Shown here: piece after piece, positions 43,898 through 52,869 of the stretch
How positions within the stretch are numbered: position 1 is the stretch's first letter
How the letters are laid out: every line of letters starts with the position of its first letter
Assembly: GCF_022569295.1 (NCBI RefSeq)
Contig: NZ_JAKFIA010000001.1
Span: 201,001-265,000, forward strand
Reading direction: 5' to 3'
DNA length: 64,000 nucleotides
From: Pedomonas mirosovicensis
GTDB taxonomy: Bacteria; Pseudomonadota; Alphaproteobacteria; Sphingomonadales; Sphingomonadaceae
Position numbers and translations under genes: made by a program
Notes under the pieces: generated by a model
What the model saw: only the letters and a program-made list of their open reading frames with translations
The model's database searches: none
Told to the model about the DNA's origin: nothing

Positions 43898-43926
43898 TTG
43901 ACTATATGATATATCATCACATAAAC
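43898..43926 (+). promoter_or_regulatory. Promoter with Zur/Fur-like palindrome before TonB receptor
   Basis: TTGACT (43898-43903), 17-nt spacer, ATAAAC (43921-43926). A perfect 12-bp palindrome ATGATATATCAT (43906-43917) fills the spacer, the position of a classical repressor operator. Given the zinc-receptor gene downstream, Zur is the likely repressor; this is inference. Confidence 0.65.
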
Positions 43927-43958
43927 GCTTGGCATTCTACTCAGTAGGGGGGAATACC

Positions 43959-46229
43959 TTGATTGTTGTCAGGACCCGGCGGGCGATCGCCCGCCTATCG
44001 TCGCTCGTCTCCACTCTCGCGTTTATGCCCGCAGTCGCCTGGGCCCAGGAACCCGTTCCCGAGCAGGAAACGCATCAGGCATCCAAGGCCGAGCGCATCA
44101 TCGTAACCGGCCAGTCTCTTTCCGCACCCAAGAAGGTAACGCCGCTACCTGTGGCGGTGCTCAGCGGGGAAGATCTCGCCCATCGTCAGCGCGGCACGCT
44201 CGGCGAAACGCTGGAAGGGATGCCCGGCGTCCATATGGACAATTTTGGCGCGGGAGCCGCGCGCCCGGTCATACGAGGGCAGACGCTGCCGCGCATCGAA
44301 ATCCTCACTGATGGGGCTAATGTATTCGATGCCGCGTCTGTCTCACCCGACCATGCGATCGTCACCGATCCTTTGCTGCTCGATGCAATTGAGGTTCAGC
44401 GTGGCCCGGCTGCAATCCGCTATGGCGGCAGCGCGATGAACGGCGCAATCAACCTGATCGACAGCAAGGTACCCAAGGCCTTGCCCGAGGGCGGCATTAC
44501 GGGGGCGGCGGAGGCCCGCTACGGCACCGGCGATGACGAGAAGACGATCGTCGGCCGGGTGACTGCCGGGATGGGCCAGCTCGCCATTCATGCGGAAGGG
44601 TCGCGCCGTCGCACGGATGACTACGATGTTCCCGATGGCTATGGCAGCGACAAGCTCAAGGACTCCTTCGCCGACGGTTCGAGCTACGGTTTCGGCGCAT
44701 CCTTCATCGTCGACAACGGCTATATCGGCGCAGCCTATACGCGGCAGGATGCCGAATACGGCCTGCCGGGCCACAGCCATCTGAACGGGGTGTGCCATAC
44801 CCATGGGCTCGACCTGCACTGCGAGGCGCACGGCGGCTTCGACGATCCGTTCGGATCGCCAGATAGTCACACCGCCTACATCGATCTTCGCAGCGAGCGT
44901 GTCGATCTCCGCTCGGATTTCACGGATCCGCTGCCAGGCTTCGAGAATGTCAGGATCAGAGGCTCCTACACAGATTATGTGCATTCCGAGATTGACGGGG
45001 AGCTCCTGTTCACACGCTACACCAACGAAGTCTGGGACGGGCGTCTGGAGCTAACCCACAAGCCATTGCTGGGCTTCACCGGCACCTTTGGCGTGCAATA
45101 TACCGATGGAACGTTCAGCGGCATCAATGTCGATGACTTGCATGTGCCGTTTCCCGACAACGCCTATGGCTGGGATGGAGTCCCTTATTACCAGACCGAG
45201 AATATCGGTATCTTCCTGAGCGAGCGCCGCTCGTTCGGGGCGGTCGATCTTGAATTTGCCGCCCGCAAGGACTGGCGCAAGATCGACGTTACTCCGCCTA
45301 CCTTCCGCGTCAGTCTTTCGCCTCAATATGAAGAACTCTTTGCCGAATTCTACGGCCCCGATTGGCGCCAGGTGATCGAAGACGACTACACCGAAAGTTT
45401 CCGCGAGCGGAATCCCGGCGCGAAACACGATCCCTTCTCAGCGTCGTTCGGGGCGACCTGGAACATTGCAGGCGGTTACGCGGCAGCGCTGTCGCTCGGC
45501 CACACCGAACGCGCGCCGAACGTCCGCGAGCTCTATGCTCGGGGGAACAATCTCGCCACCAACAGCTATGAGCTCGGACTTGCCTCGAGCAACCCGCTCC
45601 TCGAGGAAGAAGGTCTCTCTGCCGAGGATGTTCTGGAAGTCACCGACTCGATCAACCTGACCTTCCGCAAGACGGGCGGGCCGCTCGAATTCGAGGTCGG
45701 CCTGTTTTACCAGGATATCGAAGACTATGTTTTCGCCCGGTTGATCGAGACTGAAACAGAGAGCGGGGTCCCGCACAATTTTCTTGTCTACACGGCGGCT
45801 GAGGCGAAATTTGCCGGGATCGACGGTCAGGTGAGTTACCAGTTCACGCCGGAAGGGCGCGTAACCCTCTTTGGCGACTATGTCGACGCTGATCTCGAGA
45901 GCGAAGACGACAATCTGCCGCGCATTCCGCCGGCACGGCTCGGCGCGCGGTTCAATTGGGCGAGTGGACCCGTCTCAGCGGATGTGGAGTATTATCACAC
46001 CTTCGGGCAGGACAAGGTGGCGTCCTACGAAACGGACACCAACGGCTACGACATGCTCAACGCCACCATTGCCTATCGCATCGACATCGGGAGCGGAAAC
46101 GACCTGGAACTCTATGCGCGGGCCACGAACCTCACCAACGAGTTGGCTTACGTGCATACCTCCTTCGTTAAGGACCAATCGCCGCTGCGCGGGCGCAACG
46201 TCGTCTTCGGACTGCGGCACAAGTTCTGA
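43959..46229 (+). CDS. ZnuD-like TonB-dependent receptor (zinc)
   Basis: 756 residues from the TTG at 43959, with AGGGGGG 7 nt upstream; another TTG at 43929 lacks a site. Signal peptide to about residue 32 ('FMPAVAWAQE'). Plug domain with 'MPGVHMDNFGAGAARPVIRG' and 'LDAIEVQRGPAAIRYGGSAM'. A His/Cys-rich loop at residues about 270-288 ('GHSHLNGVCHTHGLDLHC') is the zinc-capturing loop known from ZnuD. The barrel ends 'RGRNVVFGLRHKF' with a terminal Phe. Base composition looks less GC-biased than its neighbours, and half-repeats flank it, suggesting acquisition. Confidence 0.85.
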   Translation: MIVVRTRRAIARLSSLVSTLAFMPAVAWAQEPVPEQETHQASKAERIIVTGQSLSAPKKVTPLPVAVLSGEDLAHRQRGTLGETLEGMPGVHMDNFGAGAARPVIRGQTLPRIEILTDGANVFDAASVSPDHAIVTDPLLLDAIEVQRGPAAIRYGGSAMNGAINLIDSKVPKALPEGGITGAAEARYGTGDDEKTIVGRVTAGMGQLAIHAEGSRRRTDDYDVPDGYGSDKLKDSFADGSSYGFGASFIVDNGYIGAAYTRQDAEYGLPGHSHLNGVCHTHGLDLHCEAHGGFDDPFGSPDSHTAYIDLRSERVDLRSDFTDPLPGFENVRIRGSYTDYVHSEIDGELLFTRYTNEVWDGRLELTHKPLLGFTGTFGVQYTDGTFSGINVDDLHVPFPDNAYGWDGVPYYQTENIGIFLSERRSFGAVDLEFAARKDWRKIDVTPPTFRVSLSPQYEELFAEFYGPDWRQVIEDDYTESFRERNPGAKHDPFSASFGATWNIAGGYAAALSLGHTERAPNVRELYARGNNLATNSYELGLASSNPLLEEEGLSAEDVLEVTDSINLTFRKTGGPLEFEVGLFYQDIEDYVFARLIETETESGVPHNFLVYTAAEAKFAGIDGQVSYQFTPEGRVTLFGDYVDADLESEDDNLPRIPPARLGARFNWASGPVSADVEYYHTFGQDKVASYETDTNGYDMLNATIAYRIDIGSGNDLELYARATNLTNELAYVHTSFVKDQSPLRGRNVVFGLRHKF

Positions 46230-46384
46230 CCTCTGCATGACGGCCGGCGACGTCCGGCCGTCATCTCGTATCCGAGAGCAGATTGAGCATAAGGTTGATG
46301 TCAGATCTCGGCGTCTCCACTCTTAAATCCGCCGTTCCACTCCCAACCACTTCGGGCAGCGCATTGAGGTGCCTCGCCGTGAAC

Positions 46385-46460
46385 AAGCGCGGCCCGAAAA
46401 ACAAATAGGGGTCACAGGGGGATTAAGATCCCCCTGCGTTTAAAAAAACCCCATTAAACC
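46385..46460. repeat. Extragenic repeat, right half (copy H), after the ZnuD-like gene
   Basis: GCGCGGCCCG, AAACAAATAGGGGT, hairpin CAGGGGGAT / ATCCCCCTG (46415-46436), then TTTAAAAAAACCCC. This is the right-half layout, inverted with respect to the half at 43650. The rest of the gap 46230-46478 shows nothing else. Confidence 0.6.
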
Positions 46461-46478
46461 AACCTGGAGGAAAACCCC

Positions 46479-48272
46479 TCACCCGCCGCGATAGAGCGCT
46501 TCCAGCTGCGGGCCGTAGGTGGCTTTGATCTTGTGGCGGCGGATTTTCAGCGTCGGGGTCATCTGCTCATTTTCGACGGTGAAGGGCTCGCTTGCCAACG
46601 AGATGCGGCGCACCTTTTCGGTGACGGAGAGGCGGGCGTTGATGCGATCAACGGCGTCCATCACCGCGCGGCAGAAGCCGGGGTTCTTTTTGAGCGCGGC
46701 GAGGTCGGCGTTCGGTTCGCCGTGGCGGGATGCCCAGCCGTGGGCCCATTCCGGATCGGGCACGATGAGGCCGACGAGGTAGGGCTTGCGGTCGCCGTAG
46801 ACCATAGCCTGGTGAATTTCCGGCTCCAGGCACAGCATGCCTTCCACCCGCTGCGGGCTGACGTTCTCGCCCTTGTCGAGGACGATGATGTCCTTCTTGC
46901 GGTCGGTGATGACGATGTGCCCGTCCGCATCGATGTGGCCGACGTCGCCGGTGTGGAGCCAGCCGTCCTTGATGGTGCGCTCGGTTTCGTCCGGATTGCG
47001 CCAGTAGCCGTGGGTGACGAGCTCGCCGCGCACGAGGATTTCGCCGTCCTCCGCAATTCTCACCTCGGTGTTGGCGAGCGGCGGGCCGACCGTGTGCATC
47101 TTGATCTTCCGGCTCGGCCGGTTGCAGGAGATGATCGGCCCGGCCTCGGTCTGGCCGTAGCCCTGGAGCAGGGTGAAGCCGAGCGCGGCGAAGAACAGCC
47201 CCACCTCCGGGTTGAGCGGCGCGCCGCCCGCCACCATCGCCTTCAGCCGCCCGCCGAAGCGCGCCTGCACCTTGCTCCGCAGGGTGGCGTCCAGCAGCCG
47301 GTCCGCCGGCCAGCCCCACCACGGGAGCTGCCCGGTTTCGGCGCGGGTTTTCTCCAGGTGCAGGGCGAGGTCCAGCATCCGGGTGGCAAAGGCCCCCTGC
47401 TTCTCGATGGTTTTGGTCATGCGGGCGCGCAGCACCTCGAACAGGCGCGGCACCACAACCATGATGGTGGGGTGCACCTCCTCGATGTTGGCCGCCAGCT
47501 TGTCCAGCCCCTCGGCGTAGTAGATCTCCGCCCCCAGCCAGATGGGCAGGAACTGGCCGCCGGTGTGCTCGTAGGCGTGGGACAGCGGCAGGAAGGAGAG
47601 GAACACGTCGTCCGTCTTGGCGAAGTCGTCGCGCACGATATGCCCCGCCCCCGAGACATTGTGCAGGATCGCCCCATGGTGGTGCTTCACCCCGCGCGGC
47701 GCGCCGCCGGTGCCCGAGGTGTAGATGAGGCAGGCCGTGTCCTCCCGCTTGAAGGTGGCCCAGCTGCGCGCCTCGGCAACCGTGGTGGTGCTGGCTGCGA
47801 TCAGCGTCTGCCAGTCGTAGAGGTGCGCCACGGAGGACTGGCCGATTTTCACCGGCTCCATGGCGATGACATGGCAGCAGCACTCGGTCTGGTGCACGGC
47901 GGGCAGAAGCAACCGCGCCAGCTTCGCGCCCGAGACGAACACCGCCACCGCGCCCGAGTTTTCCAGAATGTGCAGGTGGTCCCGCTCGGTGTTGCTGGTA
48001 TAGGCCGGCACGGTGATCGCGCCCGCCGTCATGATGGCGAGGTCCGCGATCAGCCATTCCGGCCGGTTTTCGGAAACAAGGGCGATGCGCTCGCCCGGCT
48101 TGATGCCGATGGCCTTCAGCGCCCCCGCCAGCCGCGCCACCTGCTCCGCCGTCTCGCGCCATGTCAGCGACTGCCAGTGCCCTTCCCGCTTGGTCCACAG
48201 GAAGGGCTTGTCGCCCAGACGTTCCGCCTGGTCGAAGAACATTTCGACCACGCTGTTCCAATCTTCACGCAT
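46479..48272 (-). CDS. Long-chain fatty acyl-CoA synthetase / AMP-binding protein
   Basis: 597 residues from the ATG at 48272 (GTG at 48287 possible). Adenylate-forming enzyme: P-loop 'CLIYTSGTGGAPRGVKHHHG', 'VVPRLFEVLRARM', 'LLQGYGQTEAGPII', 'DGWLHTGDVGHIDADGHIVI', 'DRKKDIIVLDKGENVSPQRV' and C-terminal 'TPTLKIRRHKIKATYG' with the catalytic Lys. Activates fatty acids to acyl-CoA. The P-loop has Gly-Gly where Thr-Gly is usual. Confidence 0.93.
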   Translation of the reverse strand: MREDWNSVVEMFFDQAERLGDKPFLWTKREGHWQSLTWRETAEQVARLAGALKAIGIKPGERIALVSENRPEWLIADLAIMTAGAITVPAYTSNTERDHLHILENSGAVAVFVSGAKLARLLLPAVHQTECCCHVIAMEPVKIGQSSVAHLYDWQTLIAASTTTVAEARSWATFKREDTACLIYTSGTGGAPRGVKHHHGAILHNVSGAGHIVRDDFAKTDDVFLSFLPLSHAYEHTGGQFLPIWLGAEIYYAEGLDKLAANIEEVHPTIMVVVPRLFEVLRARMTKTIEKQGAFATRMLDLALHLEKTRAETGQLPWWGWPADRLLDATLRSKVQARFGGRLKAMVAGGAPLNPEVGLFFAALGFTLLQGYGQTEAGPIISCNRPSRKIKMHTVGPPLANTEVRIAEDGEILVRGELVTHGYWRNPDETERTIKDGWLHTGDVGHIDADGHIVITDRKKDIIVLDKGENVSPQRVEGMLCLEPEIHQAMVYGDRKPYLVGLIVPDPEWAHGWASRHGEPNADLAALKKNPGFCRAVMDAVDRINARLSVTEKVRRISLASEPFTVENEQMTPTLKIRRHKIKATYGPQLEALYRGG

Positions 48273-48403
48273 GTTCACGCCTGCCACTCTCCCCCCGGCT
48301 ACGTTTGCTATTTAAAGCAATATACTCAAACGCATGAGATGAACGCGCGAACAGCGCGAGGGATGACCCCCCGGCTGCTGTCTTATCGTTTTTGGTTGAG
48401 GCC

Positions 48404-50179
48404 TTAATCGCCCAGCGCCACCCCCTCGCGGCGCGGGTCCGCACCGCCCAGCAGCGTGGCCTTGCCCGCCGCGTCATAGACCAGCTGAATGCCCTGAAGG
48501 CCGGAGATGGTGGGGCGGGCCGCCACACGGTGGCCCATCGCCTCCAGCTGCGGGCGCAGGGCCTCAAGGCTGGACCCCGCCTCCACTTCCAAGACGCCGC
48601 CGTCGTCCTGATGGAAGTTGGGGTAGGCAATGGCGGCCTGCACGTCCATGCCCCAATCGAGGCTGGCGATGAGGGTTTTCAGCACGTGGGTGATGATGCG
48701 GCTGCCGCCTGCCGAGCCCACCGCCAACACCAGGCGATCCTGGCCATCGAACACCAGCGTCGGCGACATGGAACTGCGCGGCCGCTTGCCCGCCTCCGCC
48801 CGGTTGGCGACCGGGTAGCCGTTCTTCTCCGGCACGAAGCTGAAATCGGTCAGCTCGTTGTTGAGGATGTAGCCGTCCGTCATCAGGAAGCTGCCGAACG
48901 GGGCCTGGATGGAGCCGGTCCAGGTGGCGGCGTTGCCATCCGCATCCACCGCGACGAAGTGGCTGGTGGAGGGGATGTAGGGCCCCACGTGCGGCGCGAA
49001 GGCCGCTTTTTCGCGCTGCGGCGGCGAGCCGACCGGATAGCGGCCCAGCGCCCGATCCGGGTTGATGAGAGTCGAGCGCTTTGCCAGATACCCCTCGTCG
49101 ATAAGCCCGGCGACCGGCACGTCGACGAACGCCGGGTCGGCAAGGTAATTGCCCCGGTCGGCGTAGGCGAGCGCGGTTGCCTCCGCGATCAGGTGAATAG
49201 CCTTGGGCGACTTGGGGCCGAGCGCCTTGAGGTCGAACGGCTCCAGCATTTTCAGCGTGGCAAGAAGGGTCGTCGCGGCGGAGGACGGCGGGCCCATGCC
49301 GCAGATTTTATAGCTGCGGTAGGTGCCGCACACCGCCTCGCGGGCGATGGCCTTGTAATTGGCGAAGTCCGCCTTCGTCACCTCGACGGGCGCCTTGGGC
49401 GAAGTGGTGATCGCCTTGATGGCGTGCTCGGCCGGTGCGCCGGTGTAATAGTAGTCCGCCCCCTTCTCGGCGATTTTCTTCAGGAGCGCCGCATATTCGG
49501 AGGACTTGTAGATGCTGCCCACGGGCAGGGGCTGGCCGTCCGCGCCGTAGAAGGCCTTCCGCATCTCGGGGAAGTCCCGCACGATGGACGTTGCGTCCGA
49601 CAGCATGGCATGCATGCGCTCGCTGACGGGAAAGCCCTGTTCCGCCAGCCGGATGGCGGGCTCGAACAGCTTCGCCCACTTGAGCTTGCCCTCGCGCTTG
49701 TGGGCCAGTTCCATCAGCCGCAGCGTGCCGGGAATGCCCACCACCCGGCCGCCGGTGAACGCCTGGGCGAAGGGAAGCGGGCGGCCCGCCTCGTCCAGGA
49801 ACAGGGCGGGCGTGGCGGATGCCGGGGCGGTCTCCCGCCCGTCGAAGGCAGTGACCTGCTTCGACTTCGCATCATAGGTGACGAGGAAACCGCCGCCGCC
49901 GACGCCGCTCGATTGCGGCTCGACCAGCGAGAGCACCAGCTGCATGGCGATGGCCGCATCCACCGCCGAGCCGCCCGCGCGCAGGATCTCCCGCCCGGCT
50001 TCCGCGGCGTGGGGGTTGGCGGCGGCGGCCATGAAGCGCTCGGCCCGCACCGCCTCGTGGGAGGCGTATTGCGCGCCGCGCCGCTCGGTGGGGATGGTTT
50101 GTCCGGCAACCGGCAGCACCCAGGAAGCGCAAGATATGGCGGCCATCACCAGGCCCGCCCGGAACATCCTTCGCATCAT
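48404..50179 (-). CDS. ggt: Gamma-glutamyltransferase
   Basis: 591 residues from the ATG at 50179 (AGGAG upstream). Signal peptide at about 1-29. Ntn-hydrolase: large subunit with 'EILRAGGSAVDAAIAMQLVL' and 'GVGGGGFLVTYD'. The autocleavage/catalytic Thr is in 'STSHFVAVDADGNA'; the small subunit has 'RPRSSMSPTLVFDGQDRL' and 'GSAGGSRIITHVL'. Cleaves gamma-glutamyl bonds of glutathione in the periplasm. Confidence 0.96.
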   Translation of the reverse strand: MMRRMFRAGLVMAAISCASWVLPVAGQTIPTERRGAQYASHEAVRAERFMAAAANPHAAEAGREILRAGGSAVDAAIAMQLVLSLVEPQSSGVGGGGFLVTYDAKSKQVTAFDGRETAPASATPALFLDEAGRPLPFAQAFTGGRVVGIPGTLRLMELAHKREGKLKWAKLFEPAIRLAEQGFPVSERMHAMLSDATSIVRDFPEMRKAFYGADGQPLPVGSIYKSSEYAALLKKIAEKGADYYYTGAPAEHAIKAITTSPKAPVEVTKADFANYKAIAREAVCGTYRSYKICGMGPPSSAATTLLATLKMLEPFDLKALGPKSPKAIHLIAEATALAYADRGNYLADPAFVDVPVAGLIDEGYLAKRSTLINPDRALGRYPVGSPPQREKAAFAPHVGPYIPSTSHFVAVDADGNAATWTGSIQAPFGSFLMTDGYILNNELTDFSFVPEKNGYPVANRAEAGKRPRSSMSPTLVFDGQDRLVLAVGSAGGSRIITHVLKTLIASLDWGMDVQAAIAYPNFHQDDGGVLEVEAGSSLEALRPQLEAMGHRVAARPTISGLQGIQLVYDAAGKATLLGGADPRREGVALGD

Positions 50180-50442
50180 CGTCTCCTTTCTGCCTGCCCC
50201 GGCACACGCACACCCCGGCAGTAACGCAACATGCGCCAAGCTGTAGCATATTCGGGGCATACGCAAAGCCGTGCCGCTGGCGAAATCAGGGCCGCGTGAA
50301 ATATTCTTCCACGGCTTGTCGGCCAAATCGCTCGTCTTACCGCACATCCGCCCGGAAACGGCGGCTCGCCACGGCTCGCGACTTGCCAGGGCCAGCCGTG
50401 GCTTTAGGCTCCCGCCATTCCATGTTCGAACGGGGGATTTTT

Positions 50443-52278
50443 ATGCGTTTGACACTCTTACGTTCCGTCGCCATCGCCGCGCTGGCGTTCTCGGCCGCGC
50501 CCGCGCTGGCGCAAGCCCAAGCCGCCGCCCCGGCAGCGGCGCAGAACCAAGACGAGACCACCCGCTTCAAGGCTTTCCTGGAGCAGGTATGGCAGGCTGA
50601 CCTCGCCTCCTCGCCGCAGATGCAGACCTACCTTGGCGTCAAGAAGGACTACGGCAAGTGGGACGACGCCACCGAAGCCGCGCAGATCGACGACTACGCC
50701 CGCGCTCTCAAGGCGCTGGCCACCATGCGCGAGACCTTCGATTACAATAAGCTGTCGCCGGAGGCCCAGCTGTCGTGGCGGGTGTTCGAGTCCGTGGCGC
50801 GCAGCAACGAGAACGCCTTCCGCTTCCGCAACTACGGCTACATCTTCGACCAAATGAACGGTGAGCAGAGCGGCATCCCCGCCTTCCTCATCAACATGCA
50901 CCGGGTCGACACCGTAAGCGATGCAGAGAATTACATCTCGCGCCTGAACGGCGTCGCGCCGCTGATGGACACGCTGATGGCCGAGGCCGTGAAGCGGGAG
51001 AAGCTGGGCATCCTGCCGCCCAAGTGGGTGTTCCCCTACGTGATTTCGGACGCGAAGAACGTCATCACCGGCGCACCGTTCACGCAAGGCGCAGACTCGG
51101 CGCTGATGGCCGACTTCCGCGCCAAGGTGAAGAAGCTGAAGCTCCCCGCCGACCAGGAAAAGGCGCTCATTGGCAAGGCGCAGGCCGCCCTCACCGGCTC
51201 GGTGAAGCCGGCCTATGAGAAGCTGATCGCCCTGATGCAGCAGCAGGAAGCCCGCGCGCCTACGCAAGACGGCGTGTGGCGCCTGCCCAACGGCGACAAG
51301 TACTACGCCGAGCGGCTGGCCTACTACACCACCACCGACATGACGGCCGACGAGATCCACAATTTCGGCCTTTCCGAGATGGACCGCATCCACAAGGAGA
51401 TGGAGGCCATCGCCCGCAAGGTGGGCTTCAAGGGCACGCTGAAGGAGTTCATGCAGGCGGTCCAGAACGACCCGAAGCAGTTCTACCCGAACACCGACGC
51501 GGGCCGCGAGGCCTACATCAAGGAGGCCACCGCCGTCATCGACGCCATGCGCGCCAAGCTGCCGGGCTACTTCGGCGTGCTGCCCAAGGCGGACATGATC
51601 GTGAAGCGGGTGGAACCGTTCCGCGAGAAATCGGCGGGCAAGGCCTTCTACCAGAGCCCCGCGCCGGACGGCTCGCGCCCCGGCACCTACTACGCCAACC
51701 TCTACGACATGAAGGACATGCCCAAGTTCCAGCTTGAAGCGCTGGCCTACCACGAGGGCATTCCGGGCCACCACCTGCAGCGCGCCATCTCCGGCGAGCT
51801 GAAGGGCATTCCCAACTTCCAGAAGTACGGCCGCTTCACCGCCTACACCGAAGGCTGGGGCCTCTACACCGAACTGCTGGCCAAGGAGATGGGAGCCTAT
51901 CAGGACCCCTACGCCGACTTCGGCCGCCTGTCGCAGGAGCTGTGGCGCGCCGCCCGCCTCGTGGTGGACACCGGCATCCACTACAAGAAGTGGAGCCGCG
52001 AGCAGGCGATCCAGTACCTCCTCGACAACACGCCCAACTCCGAGGGCGAGGCCCGCAAGGCCATCGAGCGGTACATCGTCTACCCCGGCCAGGCGACCGC
52101 CTACCTCATCGGCAAGACCGAGATCCTGCGCGCCCGCGAAGCCGCCAAGGCGGAACTGGGCGACAAGTTCGACATCCGCGCCTTCCACGACGTGGTGCTG
52201 GGCTCCGGCCCGGTTCCGCTCGATATCATGAAGGAAAATGTCCAGAACTGGGTGAAGCAGGTGAAGGCGCAGTCGTAA
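50443..52278 (+). CDS. DUF885 family zinc metallopeptidase-like protein, exported
   Basis: 611 residues from the ATG at 50443 (GGGGG at 50432-50436; an ATG at 50422 is possible). Signal peptide 'AIAALAFSAAPALAQAQA'. The zinc site 'ALAYHEGIPGHHLQRAISG' (HExxxH) and downstream 'FTAYTEGWGLYTELLAKEMG' are the DUF885 signature; 'YIVYPGQATAYLIGKTEIL' closes the domain. Probably a periplasmic peptidase. Confidence 0.93.
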   Translation: MRLTLLRSVAIAALAFSAAPALAQAQAAAPAAAQNQDETTRFKAFLEQVWQADLASSPQMQTYLGVKKDYGKWDDATEAAQIDDYARALKALATMRETFDYNKLSPEAQLSWRVFESVARSNENAFRFRNYGYIFDQMNGEQSGIPAFLINMHRVDTVSDAENYISRLNGVAPLMDTLMAEAVKREKLGILPPKWVFPYVISDAKNVITGAPFTQGADSALMADFRAKVKKLKLPADQEKALIGKAQAALTGSVKPAYEKLIALMQQQEARAPTQDGVWRLPNGDKYYAERLAYYTTTDMTADEIHNFGLSEMDRIHKEMEAIARKVGFKGTLKEFMQAVQNDPKQFYPNTDAGREAYIKEATAVIDAMRAKLPGYFGVLPKADMIVKRVEPFREKSAGKAFYQSPAPDGSRPGTYYANLYDMKDMPKFQLEALAYHEGIPGHHLQRAISGELKGIPNFQKYGRFTAYTEGWGLYTELLAKEMGAYQDPYADFGRLSQELWRAARLVVDTGIHYKKWSREQAIQYLLDNTPNSEGEARKAIERYIVYPGQATAYLIGKTEILRAREAAKAELGDKFDIRAFHDVVLGSGPVPLDIMKENVQNWVKQVKAQS

Positions 52279-52308
52279 GGCTGGCCTGCCTCAAGCCTGA
52301 AAGAGAAG

Positions 52309-52338
52309 GGCGCCGGATCACCCCGGCGCCTTTTTTTT
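52309..52338 (+). terminator. Intrinsic terminator after DUF885 gene
   Basis: GGCGCCGG (52309-52316), loop ATCACC, CCGGCGCC (52323-52330), TTTTTTTT (52331-52338). Confidence 0.92.
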
Positions 52339-52345
52339 GCCCGCA

Positions 52346-52373
52346 TGTCACATTCCGCCGGTGCCGCCTCGTC
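52346..52373 (+). promoter_or_regulatory. ECF41-type promoter
   Basis: TGTCACA (52346-52352), 17-nt spacer, CGTC (52370-52373). This matches the -35 and -10 signature described for ECF41 sigma factors, whose gene is the second in the operon downstream. An autoregulatory circuit is likely. Leader of about 30 nt to the ATG at 52408. Confidence 0.75.
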
Positions 52374-52407
52374 ATGTCATCGCAACCAAAGACAAGGAAC
52401 CGATACC

Positions 52408-52869
52408 ATGACCGCCAAGCTTGAACCGTTCACCGCCGCCCCCGCCCTGATGAAAAGCTGGATGGCGACCTCGATCGCCGTTGCCAAGAGCCTGGAGCCC
52501 AGCCTGATCGAGCTGGTGAAGATCCGCTCCTCGCAGATCAACGGCTGCGCCAACTGCATCAACATGCACACCGTTGAGGCCCGGGAAAAGGGCGAGACCG
52601 AGCAGCGCATCTACCTGCTTTCCGCCTGGCGCGAGGCCCCCTGCTACACCGACCGCGAGCGCGCCGCCCTCGCCTGGACGGAGAGCTTGACGCGCCTTTC
52701 CGAAGCGCACACCCATGAAGCGGCCTACGAAACGCTCAAGGCCCACTTCACCGAGGAGGAGCAGGTGAACCTCACCCTGATGATCAACGTCATCAACGGC
52801 TGGAACCGCATCGCCATCGGCTTCGGCCTGTGGATCGACCCCGCCGCGGCCAAGTCGGCCGCCGCCTGA
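52408..52869 (+). CDS. Carboxymuconolactone decarboxylase / AhpD-like protein
   Basis: 153 residues from the ATG at 52408 (AAGGAA upstream). The CxxC motif is in 'SSQINGCANCINMHTVEARE', typical of AhpD-like peroxidases; 'RERAALAWTESLTRLSE' and 'NVINGWNRIAIGFG' complete the fold. A stop/start overlap (TGATG) couples it to the ECF41 sigma gene, the classical partner arrangement (carboxymuconolactone decarboxylase-like, oxidoreductase or epimerase genes). Confidence 0.93.
   Translation: MTAKLEPFTAAPALMKSWMATSIAVAKSLEPSLIELVKIRSSQINGCANCINMHTVEAREKGETEQRIYLLSAWREAPCYTDRERAALAWTESLTRLSEAHTHEAAYETLKAHFTEEEQVNLTLMINVINGWNRIAIGFGLWIDPAAAKSAAA

Noticed and set aside
46533-48407. 624-codon frame antisense to the acyl-CoA synthetase
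   Set aside because: Shadow of a strongly conserved gene; no ribosome binding site or motif.
48392-50224. 610-codon frame antisense to gamma-glutamyltransferase
   Set aside because: Shadow frame; the opposite strand has all catalytic motifs of the real enzyme.
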